The position numbers were made by a program, and so were the translations under genes. Positions 1 through 6,437 of a stretch of DNA of 8,001 nt are shown piece by piece (the first letter of the stretch is position 1; each line of letters opens with the position of its first letter). Below the pieces are notes generated by a model, which was given only the letters and a program-made list of their open reading frames with translations, did not search any database and was not told where the DNA came from. Source of the DNA: Thermoplasmata archaeon (GTDB lineage Archaea; Thermoplasmatota; Thermoplasmata; Lutacidiplasmatales; UBA184); assembly GCA_030040865.1 (NCBI GenBank), contig JASHSX010000141.1, forward strand, positions 1-8,001, given 5' to 3'.

Positions 1-449
1 TCGAGCGCGTCGACCGCCACGGCGGTGGCCGAATGGAAGCCGAACGTCCAGTCCGTTCCCGAGACGTCGTTGTCCATCGTCTTGGGGACGCCGACCACCT
101 TGCCGCCACGACGGTGGAGCTCGCGGCCCGCCGAGAGCGTGTCGTCCCCGCCGATGGCGACCAAGGCGTCGATCCCGTGCGCGCGGAGGTTCTCGAGGAC
201 CCGACCCGCGTCGGCCTCCTTCGCAAAGGGGTTCGTCCGGGAACTCCCGAGGATCGTGCCCCCACGTCCGAGGATGCCGGCGACCTCGGCGACGGTGAGC
301 GGCCGGACATCCCCGTCCCGCAGCCCCTTCCAGCCGTCGCGGAATCCGACCGTCTCGTGGCCGGCGCGGGCGGCCCGGCGGACCACGGCGCGGATCGCCG
401 CGTTGAGACCGGGGCAGTCCCCACCGCCCGTGAGGACGCCGAACTTCAC
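1..449 (-). CDS. pfp: 6-phosphofructokinase, probably pyrophosphate-dependent (C-terminus beyond the left edge)
   Basis: This is the N-terminal 149 residues of a PfkA-superfamily phosphofructokinase, which phosphorylates fructose 6-phosphate at C1. It starts at a GTG whose bases overlap the TGA of the upstream peptidase gene (GTGA), and the protein begins VKFGVLTGGGDCPGLNAAIR, the family's glycine-rich N-terminal loop. Further on are SSR (69-71), IGGDDTL (99-105) and VPKTMDND (121-128). Aligned by eye to E. coli PfkA, Asp103 replaces Gly104 and Lys123 replaces Gly124. In this family that Asp/Lys pair is the known mark of pyrophosphate rather than ATP as phosphoryl donor, and such enzymes are usually reversible. 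The catalytic Asp of the TxDND motif (Asp126) is present. It is the last visible gene of the gcvPA-gcvPB-peptidase operon. The family is certain; donor specificity is inferred from two residues, and the C-terminal sugar-binding part is not visible. Confidence 0.93.
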   Translation of the reverse strand, partial: MKFGVLTGGGDCPGLNAAIRAVVRRAARAGHETVGFRDGWKGLRDGDVRPLTVAEVAGILGRGGTILGSSRTNPFAKEADAGRVLENLRAHGIDALVAIGGDDTLSAGRELHRRGGKVVGVPKTMDNDVSGTDWTFGFHSATAVAVDAL

Positions 450-1552
450 GCCGCGACCTCGATGTACTCGCGGGGCGCCGTCGTCAGGAACTCGTAGCCG
501 CCCTTCGTCACGACGATGTCGTCCTCGATGCGGACGCCGCCGTGGCCGGGAAGGTAGATGCCGGGCTCCACGGTGATCGCCATCCCCTCGAGCAGGGAGT
601 CCTCGGCGTTCGGGCCGTATCCCCAGCCGTCGTGGACGACGAGGCCGATCGAATGGCCGACGCCGTGCGTGAGCCGACCCTTCCACGGGGAGTCGTCGAT
701 GACCCGCTGGGCGGCGAGGTGCACCTCCTTCGCGGGGACTCCCGCCCGGACCGTGGAGAGCGCCGCCTGCTGGGCCTCGAAGACCTTCTCGTGGACCTTC
801 TTCATCTCGTCGTCGCGCGGCCCGAAGTGGAACGAGCGCGTGATGTCGCTCGCGTAGCGGGCGAAGTAGCACCCGAAGTCGCAGACCATCGAGACCCCGG
901 GCTTGAGCTGGGTCCGGCCCGGGGAGTAGTGCGGCTCCGCGCCGTGCGCCCCGAAACCAACGATCGTCTGGAACGAACGGCCGCTCGCGCCGAGCTGGCC
1001 CATCCGGTACTCCATCTGCGAAGCGAGCTCGAGCTCGGTCATCCCGGCCTTGAGGAGGCCCGGGATGTCGCGGCCGACCTTGGATCCGATGTCGCCCGCC
1101 TTGCGGAGGAGCTCGATCTCGTGGGGGTCCTTCGTGACGCGGGCGGTGCGGATCGCGTTCGAGGTGTCGGTCCACTTCGCGTCGGGGAACAGCTTCGACC
1201 ACCGAACGAACCACTCGTGCGTGAGCTCGCGGTAGTTGAGCCCGATCGTCGCGCTGCCCGAGAGCATCTTCTTCACGGCGGCCTCGGTCTCCTCGCGGCT
1301 CACGACCTGGACCTTCACGTGCGGGTCGCCTTTCGCGGCCTGGAACGCGGTCTCGGACTCGAGGGCGCCGGTGAGGATGTCGAGCTCCCCGTCCGGGTGC
1401 GCGATCGCGACGGACCCCTCGAACAGCCCGGCGGGGACGTCGAACAGGTAGAAGAACGTCTGATCGAGGTGCGGCTCGACCGCGTTCGCGAGGAGGATCA
1501 CGTCGGGGGCGGGGTCGAGCTGGGCGAAGACCTTGAGGACCCGGGGCTTCAT
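446..1552 (-). CDS. pepQ: M24-family Xaa-Pro aminopeptidase/dipeptidase
   Basis: This 368-residue cytosolic metallopeptidase probably removes residues ahead of proline or cleaves Xaa-Pro dipeptides during peptide turnover. Residues 1 to about 140 form a creatinase-type N-terminal domain, and about 145-368 form the pita-bread M24 domain. All five dinuclear-metal ligands are visible: Asp225 (CDFGCYF), Asp236 (SDITRSF), His300 (HGVGHSIGL), Glu329 (TVEPGIYLP) and Glu343 (RIEDDIV). His208 in PHYSP matches the conserved substrate-site histidine. Length is normal for archaeal PepQ-like enzymes. The ATG overlaps the TGA of gcvPB (ATGA), and its own TGA overlaps the GTG of the phosphofructokinase gene, so it sits inside a coupled operon without its own promoter. 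Nothing links it functionally to glycine cleavage. Aminopeptidase (PepP-like) and dipeptidase (PepQ-like) specificities cannot be told apart from sequence alone, so the symbol is tentative. Confidence 0.93.
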   Translation of the reverse strand: MKPRVLKVFAQLDPAPDVILLANAVEPHLDQTFFYLFDVPAGLFEGSVAIAHPDGELDILTGALESETAFQAAKGDPHVKVQVVSREETEAAVKKMLSGSATIGLNYRELTHEWFVRWSKLFPDAKWTDTSNAIRTARVTKDPHEIELLRKAGDIGSKVGRDIPGLLKAGMTELELASQMEYRMGQLGASGRSFQTIVGFGAHGAEPHYSPGRTQLKPGVSMVCDFGCYFARYASDITRSFHFGPRDDEMKKVHEKVFEAQQAALSTVRAGVPAKEVHLAAQRVIDDSPWKGRLTHGVGHSIGLVVHDGWGYGPNAEDSLLEGMAITVEPGIYLPGHGGVRIEDDIVVTKGGYEFLTTAPREYIEVAA

Positions 1553-3036
1553 GGCGCCGCAGCCACCGGCGGCGAAGCTTCAACCTTTGCGGCCGAGCTC
1601 CGCAGATCTTTCCACGACAGCAGCGGCTCGCGCGCGGCACGGACCTCGTCGATGCGACGGACGGCGAGCGATCGCGGCGCGGCCTTGAGGTTCTCCGGCG
1701 TGTCGTTGAGGGCCCGCTCGAACGCCTCGATGAAGCCGTCGAGCTCCCGCTTGCTCTCGGTCTCGGGGAGCTCGATCATCAGAGACTCCTCCACGAGCGA
1801 AGGGAAGTAGACGGTCGGGGCATGCACTCCCTCGTCGAGCAGGCGCTTCGCGAGATCGAGCGTCCGGACGCCGCGCTCCTTGAGGGGAGCCCCGGAGAGT
1901 AGGAACTCGTGCTTGACGAGCGGGCGGAACGGGCGCGGCAGGCTCTTGCCGAGCCGCGCCGCCACGTAGTTCGAGTTGAGGACCGCCCGGCGGGAGATGT
2001 GGTTGAGGCCGCTCTCGCCGTGCGCGATCGCGAAGGCGTACGCCCGAAGATCGAGCCCGAAGTTCCCGTAGCCGGTCTTGATCTTCCCGATCGATTTCGG
2101 ACGATCGTAGTCGAGACGGAACTTCCGGCCGGTCTTGACGATCCGCGGCACGGGGAGGTACGGGGCGAGCGTCTCGCCGGCCGCGAGTACGCCCGCGCCG
2201 GGGCCGCCTCCGCCGTGCGGCGTCGCGAACGTCTTGTGAAGGTTCAGGTGCGCGACGTCGAACCCCATCCGACCGGGGCTCGTGACCCCGAGGATTGCGT
2301 TCAGGTTCGCCCCGTCGTAGTAGAGCATCCCGCCCACGTCGTGCACCCTTCGGGCGATCTCCAGGATATCGCTCTCGAACAGTCCCGCGGTGTTCGGGTT
2401 CGTGAGCATGAAGCACGCGGTCTTGGTCGAGACGGCCGCCGCGAGGGCGTCCACGTCGACGCACCCGTCCTTCGACGGGATCTCGCGCGCCACGAAGCCG
2501 GCCATCGCGGCCGAGGCGGGGTTCGTGCCGTGCGCGGTATCGGGCAGCAGGACCTCGGTGCGTTGCGCGAGCTCTCCCTGCTCCCGGAAGTGGGCGCGCA
2601 CCATGAGGAGGGCGGCGTACTCGCCATGCGCGCCCGCGGCGGCCTGGAGCGAGATCTCGGGGAGCCCGGTGACCTTGGCGAGGATCCGCTCGAGGCGCCA
2701 GGTCAGTTCGAGCGCGCCCTGGACGGTGGACTCCGGCTGGTAGGGGTGGAGCTGCGCCGCGCCGGAGCGCCGGGCGAGGACCTCGGAGATCGCCGGATTG
2801 TACTTCATCGTGCACGATCCGAGCGGGTACGTCGAGGTGTTGATCCCGAAGTTCATCTGCGAGAGCCGGGTGTAGTGGCGGAGCACCTGGAGCTCCGACA
2901 GCTCGGGCCAGCGAACTCCTTCCTTGCGGCGCAACCGGTCCGGGACGCCGGGGATCTGCGGAGGCGGGGTGCCGTCGGCCGACGGAGCCAGGTCCCAGAC
3001 GTTCGGTTCGTCCCACCGGGCCTGACGGAACGTCAT
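1549..3036 (-). CDS. gcvPB: Glycine dehydrogenase (decarboxylating) subunit 2, P-protein beta subunit
   Basis: This 495-residue protein is the PLP-carrying half of the split P-protein. With GcvPA it decarboxylates glycine and passes the aminomethyl group to the lipoyl arm of GcvH. The N-terminal region has the family blocks MNFGINTSTYPLGSCTMKYN (61-80) and LHPYQPE (96-102). The PLP site is intact: His169 in DTAHGTNPAS, Asp241 in YYDGANLNAI, and the Schiff-base Lys268 in LNLHKTFATPHGGGGPG. RKFRLDYDRPKSIGKIK (304-320) is also typical. The same frame is open far upstream into gcvPA, but the ATG at 3036 is the right start: the homologous N-terminus begins there, and it overlaps the gcvPA TGA as ATGA. 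The C-terminal roughly 15 residues are Ala/Pro-rich and unlikely to be structured. Length is normal for the family. No gcvT, gcvH or lpd gene is adjacent in the visible part. Confidence 0.97.
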   Translation of the reverse strand: MTFRQARWDEPNVWDLAPSADGTPPPQIPGVPDRLRRKEGVRWPELSELQVLRHYTRLSQMNFGINTSTYPLGSCTMKYNPAISEVLARRSGAAQLHPYQPESTVQGALELTWRLERILAKVTGLPEISLQAAAGAHGEYAALLMVRAHFREQGELAQRTEVLLPDTAHGTNPASAAMAGFVAREIPSKDGCVDVDALAAAVSTKTACFMLTNPNTAGLFESDILEIARRVHDVGGMLYYDGANLNAILGVTSPGRMGFDVAHLNLHKTFATPHGGGGPGAGVLAAGETLAPYLPVPRIVKTGRKFRLDYDRPKSIGKIKTGYGNFGLDLRAYAFAIAHGESGLNHISRRAVLNSNYVAARLGKSLPRPFRPLVKHEFLLSGAPLKERGVRTLDLAKRLLDEGVHAPTVYFPSLVEESLMIELPETESKRELDGFIEAFERALNDTPENLKAAPRSLAVRRIDEVRAAREPLLSWKDLRSSAAKVEASPPVAAAP

Positions 3037-4415
3037 GCCGCCTCCCGAAGACCGGGGAGGATCGACCGTGCGGCCCGGACGTACTTGGCGATCTCCTTCT
3101 CGCCGACCGACTCGGTCGCCGCGACCAGGATCCGCGCGGGTTCCGTGGGCGCCCCGGGCCGGGGGTCCGCGAGCGGATGTCCGCCGAGGATCTTCTTGCG
3201 GCGGAGCTTCTCGAGGAACTCGCCGGCCGACCCGCGGCGCAGCTCGATCGTGAAGTCGCCGAGGTACGGTGCATCGAACCGCGGCGCGTGGATTCCGTCG
3301 ATGCTTCCGAGGGCGCTCGCCAGGGTACGAGCCTTCTCGGAGAGCGCCGCCTGGAGATTCGCGAGGCCGCGCGGCCCCACGACGGTGGCGTAGACGACGA
3401 AAGCGAGCGCCATCAGCGACTGGTTCGTGCAGATGTTCGACGTCGCGCGCGAACGGCGGATGTGCTGCTCCCGGGTCTGGAGCGTGAGGGCATAGGCCGG
3501 GGCGCCGTCCAGGTCGACGCTCGCGCCCACGATGCGGCCCGGGGCCGCGCGCGCGTGCTCCTTCCGGCACGCGAAGAGGCCGACGAGCGGGCCCCCGAAC
3601 GACGGGGCGATGCCGAACCCCTGACCCTCCCCCACGACGACGTCGGCGCCAAAGTTCCCCGGCGGTTCGAGCACCGTGAGGGCGAGCGGGTCGGCGGCGA
3701 CGACGAGCGGAACGGTGCCGAGGATCCCCTTGAGGTCGGCGATCCCCTCGTCCAGGTGGCCGAAGCCGTTCGGGATGTCCGCGAGCAGCCCGAAGACGTC
3801 CCCCCGCCCGACCTCCTGTCGAACGAACCCGAGATCGAGACGACCGGTCCCGGGGTCGTACGGGATCTCCGTCAGGGCGAGACCGGGGCCGCTCGCGTAG
3901 TTCGCGAGGACGCTCTTCTCCTCCCAGGGGAGACTCGCCGGGACGAGGAACCTCCGCCCCTCGTGGACACGGCGACACAGCAACAGCGCCTCGCCGGCCG
4001 CCGTGGCGCCGTCATAGAGCGACGCGTTGGCGAGGTCCATGCCGGAGAGCTCGACCCAGAGGCTCTGGAACTCGAAGAGCGCCCGGAGCATCCCCTGGCT
4101 CGCCTCGGGCTGGTACGGCGTGTAGGCGGTGTAGAATTCGCTCCGGGAGACGATGGCGTCGACGGCGGCCGGAGCGTAGCGACACGCCAAGCGACCGCCG
4201 AGGAAGTTCGCGAACTGCGAGTAGGGCCGGTTGCGACCGAGGAGCCGGTCGACCTCGCCGACGACCTCGGGCTCCTCGTGGCTCGGGCCGACCCCGAGCC
4301 GTCCGATCCGGGCCTTCTTCGGGACATCGCGGAACAGCTCGTCGACCGATCCGATCCCGAGGGCGGAGAGCATGGCCGACTCCTCGCCGTCTTCGCCGGG
4401 TATCCACCGAACCAC
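3033..4415 (-). CDS. gcvPA: Glycine dehydrogenase (decarboxylating) subunit 1, P-protein alpha subunit
   Basis: With the GTG start this is a 460-residue protein, normal for the alpha subunit that pairs with GcvPB to form glycine decarboxylase. Family blocks are clear: FLGG (71-74), SRSEFYTAYTPYQPEASQG (90-108), NASLYDGATAAGEA (130-143), FGGPLVGLFACRK (273-285), and LTLQTREQHIRR plus ATSNICTNQSLMAL (311-337). The alpha subunit has the PLP-enzyme fold but no Schiff-base lysine. The GTG at 4415 is preferred because the protein then begins VVRWIPGEDG, matching the usual short N-terminal segment before the MLxAIG-like block. The ATG at 4373 would lose 14 residues of it. A GGGGA stretch ends six bases before the GTG and could act as a weak ribosome binding site. 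A TATA-like box lies about 39 bp upstream, so this is probably the first gene of the operon. Its TGA overlaps the gcvPB ATG. Confidence 0.95.
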   Translation of the reverse strand: MVRWIPGEDGEESAMLSALGIGSVDELFRDVPKKARIGRLGVGPSHEEPEVVGEVDRLLGRNRPYSQFANFLGGRLACRYAPAAVDAIVSRSEFYTAYTPYQPEASQGMLRALFEFQSLWVELSGMDLANASLYDGATAAGEALLLCRRVHEGRRFLVPASLPWEEKSVLANYASGPGLALTEIPYDPGTGRLDLGFVRQEVGRGDVFGLLADIPNGFGHLDEGIADLKGILGTVPLVVAADPLALTVLEPPGNFGADVVVGEGQGFGIAPSFGGPLVGLFACRKEHARAAPGRIVGASVDLDGAPAYALTLQTREQHIRRSRATSNICTNQSLMALAFVVYATVVGPRGLANLQAALSEKARTLASALGSIDGIHAPRFDAPYLGDFTIELRRGSAGEFLEKLRRKKILGGHPLADPRPGAPTEPARILVAATESVGEKEIAKYVRAARSILPGLREAA

Positions 4416-4450
4416 GCTGTATCCCCGAGGGGCGAGGGAGCGGCGTCGGC

Positions 4451-4458
4451 CATAAATC
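4451..4458 (-). promoter_or_regulatory. Candidate TATA box for the gcvPA operon
   Basis: The minus strand reads GATTTATG here, the only AT-rich island in a very GC-rich gap. The purine-rich stretch just upstream (CGAAGCG) could be a TFB recognition element. With the usual archaeal spacing of about 26 bp, transcription would start near 4428, giving a leader of about 13 nt before the GTG at 4415. This rests on position and composition only. Confidence 0.45.
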
Positions 4459-4468
4459 GCTTCGTGTG

Positions 4469-4481
4469 TCCGGGGCCCGGA
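4469..4481. repeat. 13-bp palindrome upstream of the gcvPA promoter
   Basis: TCCGGGGCCCGGA is a perfect inverted repeat of six bases around a central G at 4475. It lies about 21 bp upstream of the candidate TATA box, a position where an archaeal regulator could bind. As RNA it would form only a short five-pair stem with a three-base loop, and no T-run follows, so it is a poor terminator. In DNA this GC-rich such a palindrome may also arise by chance. Confidence 0.3.
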
Positions 4482-4515
4482 GACCGACCGCGTCGCGGCC
4501 GTGATCCCGCCGGCG

Positions 4516-5133
4516 TCAGGCTCGCGAGGCGGTGTGCTCGCGCCCGGCGAGCACCGCCCAGTGGTGCAGGAGCCAGCCCAGGGAGACCGCGAGAACGCCG
4601 ACTCCCGAAGAGAACTCGATGGCGGGCAGCGTCCACAGCGGCAGATTCGCAAAGAGGGAACTGCTCAGGTACTCGGCCGCGACGATGAGGGCCAGCAGCG
4701 TCTGGGCTCCCGCGAAGAAGGCGACCCCGGCGCCGACCAGGACGTAGCCGATCCGCCGTCGAACGCGCAGGGTGCCGTCGGCCCCGCCGGCGAAGCTCCG
4801 CTGGGCCGCCCGCTGATCGAGTCCCCAGCCGAGCCCCGCCAGGACGGCCCCGACCGCCGTCAGGAAGTACGTCACCGTTTCCCAGAGGAGCGTCTGCTGG
4901 AACGATGCCGCGGCGATGTCTCCGTAGATGATCGAGTAATAGTACCAACCAAAGACCAGGTACGCGATTCCGAGAAGGGCGACACCCACGAACAGGATCA
5001 GGGTCCCGATCCGAGAGACTCGCACCGGCGCAGCGGCAGGGACCTCTGGCGGAGGAGCGGGCCCAGGCGACGGGGCGGGAGCCCTCTCGTCCGCTCCCTC
5101 GGGCGAAGGGGCCGATCGATCCCAGGTCGACAC
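4516..5133 (-). CDS. Four-helix membrane protein of unknown function
   Basis: I do not recognise this protein. From the GTG at 5133 it has 205 residues: a Pro/Ala-rich, likely disordered N-terminus (1 to about 37) and four hydrophobic segments at about 42-70, 81-104, 128-155 and 166-193. The loop between helices 2 and 3 is rich in Arg, and basic residues precede helix 1, so both termini should be cytoplasmic. Helix 1 ends in an aromatic cluster, FGWYYYSIIYGD. No catalytic motif is visible. The frame stays open to a TTG at 5232 (238 residues), but the GTG at 5133 has a TATA-like GGTTATCG 32 bp upstream, so I prefer it. A GTG at 5025 just before helix 1 is a third option. Third codon positions are less GC-biased than in neighbouring genes, suggesting weaker constraint or different origin. 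It lies upstream of gcvPA on the same strand and divergent from the GTPase gene. Confidence 0.7.
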   Translation of the reverse strand: MSTWDRSAPSPEGADERAPAPSPGPAPPPEVPAAAPVRVSRIGTLILFVGVALLGIAYLVFGWYYYSIIYGDIAAASFQQTLLWETVTYFLTAVGAVLAGLGWGLDQRAAQRSFAGGADGTLRVRRRIGYVLVGAGVAFFAGAQTLLALIVAAEYLSSSLFANLPLWTLPAIEFSSGVGVLAVSLGWLLHHWAVLAGREHTASRA

Positions 5134-5161
5134 CGACTCGGAGTGCGGAAGCCTCTTCGGA

Positions 5162-5169
5162 CGATAACC
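5162..5169 (-). promoter_or_regulatory. Candidate TATA box for the membrane protein gene
   Basis: The minus strand reads GGTTATCG here. The core TTATC recurs in CGTTATCT before the beta-CASP RNase gene. Transcription about 26 bp downstream would begin near 5139, six bases before the GTG at 5133, giving an almost leaderless message. If translation instead starts at the TTG at 5232, this box would be inside the coding region and meaningless. Confidence 0.3.
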
Positions 5170-5276
5170 CCTCGGCCCACCGACGCCGGCCGTCGGGGTC
5201 GCCGTCGGAGCAGCGGACCAGCGACGGGGCAAACCTCTTTCCGACCGGACTTTCGGGGATCGGGGGGACTGGCTCC

Positions 5277-6437
5277 GTGGCCCAACGACCCGTGCGGCGG
5301 AGCCGGCGCGTCGAGACCCGCGATCCCGCCTCGGTCGGGATCCTCGACGTCGCGTTCCACCGCGCCTCCCTCGTCACCCCGCACGGGGCGACGAAGGCCG
5401 AGCGGGACCGACTTCGGGCGCGGCTCAAGATCGTCCGGAGCTCGGCGACGGTGCTCCGGCACCTGCGGCTGGAAGCGCGACCGTTCACCGTCCCTCCCCT
5501 TTCCGACTTCGACCGCGCGCTGGTGGCTGCCCGGTTCGGGGACGGAACGCTCGAGCGGTCCCTGGCCCGACTCCGGCGTGCGGAGGAGCGGATCCGAGGG
5601 CTGGCGCGCGAGGCCGAACGCTCGCTGGGTCGCGCCTCGGGTCCCGACGCGCTGGGCGACGAGGTCCGCGCGTTCTACGGGCGTCTCTCGAGCTTTGTCC
5701 GCGAGATCGATCGCGACATCGAGCGGCTCCGCGCGATCGACCGGTTCCTCGACGAGCGGCCCCACTTGGAACCGGGGAGCCCGACCCTCGTCGTCGCCGG
5801 ATTCCCGAACGTCGGCAAATCGTCGCTCGTCGCCCGATTGTCGTCCGCGCGGCCGAAGGTCGCCGACTATCCGTTCACCACGCTCTCGATCGCCGTTGGG
5901 CACGCGGACCTGGGGTTCGATCGGCTGCAGGTCCTCGATACGCCGGGAGTACTCGGCCGCCCGGGCCGTTCCAACGACGCCGAAACGGAGGCGACCACCG
6001 CCGTGCGGCACGGGGCGACGGTGGTGCTGTTCGTGATCGACCCGACCGGCGCTTCGGGCTACTCCGTGCCGGAGCAGGAAGCCCTCCTCGCCCGGTGGCA
6101 CGAAGAGTTCCCGGACCTCGCGATCCTGGCGGTCGACTCGAAGTCCGATCTCGTCCGGGGTCCCGGGGAGCGGCCTCGGGTCTCGGCGGTCACCGGGGAG
6201 GGGATCGACGCACTGAGGATCCGGGTCCGCGACATGCTGCGGCCCCGGGGCGAACTCCCGCCCATGGAGGAGGCGCTCGAGGAGACCCCGACGGCGGACC
6301 GGGCCGCCGCGGAGGCTCCGGAGCCCGAGCCGCCGGAGGAAGCCTCCGTCCCGACGGCCCGCCGCTCGCCGCGTCGCGGTTCGGGGACGGCGCGCCGGTC
6401 TACACCGAGAACGGCTTCCCGTTCTCGGGCAGAATGA
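5277..6437 (+). CDS. nog1: Nog1-family GTPase, probably ribosome assembly
   Basis: This 386-residue protein belongs to the Obg/Nog1 group of TRAFAC GTPases. In eukaryotes Nog1 acts in large-subunit ribosome assembly, and archaeal members are thought to have a similar role. Residues 1 to about 165 form the basic, helical N-terminal domain. The G domain follows: G1 GFPNVGKSS (175-183) with Lys181, G2 Thr in YPFTTLS (198-204), G3 DTPGVL (221-226) and G5 SAVTGEG (303-309). The G4 position reads SKSD (288-291) where NKxD is expected. The end, about 328-386, is low complexity, first Glu/Pro/Ala-rich and then Arg/Ser-rich. The GTG at 5277 is chosen because the homologous-looking N-terminus begins soon after and a G-run (5262-5267) may serve as ribosome binding site. 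No clear TATA box precedes it. Its last 38 bases overlap the convergent RNase gene. Confidence 0.92.
   Translation: MAQRPVRRSRRVETRDPASVGILDVAFHRASLVTPHGATKAERDRLRARLKIVRSSATVLRHLRLEARPFTVPPLSDFDRALVAARFGDGTLERSLARLRRAEERIRGLAREAERSLGRASGPDALGDEVRAFYGRLSSFVREIDRDIERLRAIDRFLDERPHLEPGSPTLVVAGFPNVGKSSLVARLSSARPKVADYPFTTLSIAVGHADLGFDRLQVLDTPGVLGRPGRSNDAETEATTAVRHGATVVLFVIDPTGASGYSVPEQEALLARWHEEFPDLAILAVDSKSDLVRGPGERPRVSAVTGEGIDALRIRVRDMLRPRGELPPMEEALEETPTADRAAAEAPEPEPPEEASVPTARRSPRRGSGTARRSTPRTASRSRAE

Larger units (their letters stand above)
4416..4515. other. Intergenic region between the membrane protein gene and gcvPA
   Basis: This 100-bp gap is the longest clearly gene-free stretch. Read on the minus strand it holds, in order, the end of the membrane protein gene, a 13-bp palindrome (4469-4481), a TATA-like box (about 4451-4457) and a weak GGGGA upstream of the gcvPA GTG. 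There is no T-rich run that would mark a clear archaeal terminator for the membrane protein gene, so read-through into gcvPA remains possible. Confidence 0.6.

Noticed and set aside
542..1810. 422-residue open frame on the plus strand opposite the peptidase gene
   Set aside because: It is antisense to a gene with all metal ligands intact. Its translation is Arg/Asp/Glu/Leu-rich with no family motif, as expected for shadow frames in high-GC DNA.
3037..3978. N-terminal extension of the gcvPB frame into gcvPA, giving an apparent 809-residue protein
   Set aside because: The extra part is Arg/Pro-rich nonsense in the wrong frame of gcvPA. Homology starts exactly at the ATG at 3036, which overlaps the gcvPA stop.
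4469..4481. The palindrome as a transcription terminator for the membrane protein gene
   Set aside because: A usable stem would have only five pairs with a three-base loop, and no T-rich run follows on the minus strand.
1909..4688. Two long plus-strand open frames (1909-3393 and 3177-4688) opposite gcvPA and gcvPB
   Set aside because: Both lie entirely opposite well-conserved genes, overlap each other, and have compositionally biased translations without domains. GC-rich third positions suppress stops on the opposite strand.
3872..5488. 538-residue minus-strand open frame across gcvPA, the gap and the membrane protein gene
   Set aside because: It is out of frame with both recognised genes and is Arg/Ser/Pro-rich throughout, with no motif.
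4501..6036. 511-residue plus-strand open frame overlapping the membrane protein and GTPase genes
   Set aside because: It shadows the GTPase in another frame; the GTPase frame holds the P-loop and the DTPG motif.
4998..6101. 367-residue minus-strand open frame opposite the GTPase gene
   Set aside because: It is antisense to the conserved G domain, with Arg-rich composition and no motif.
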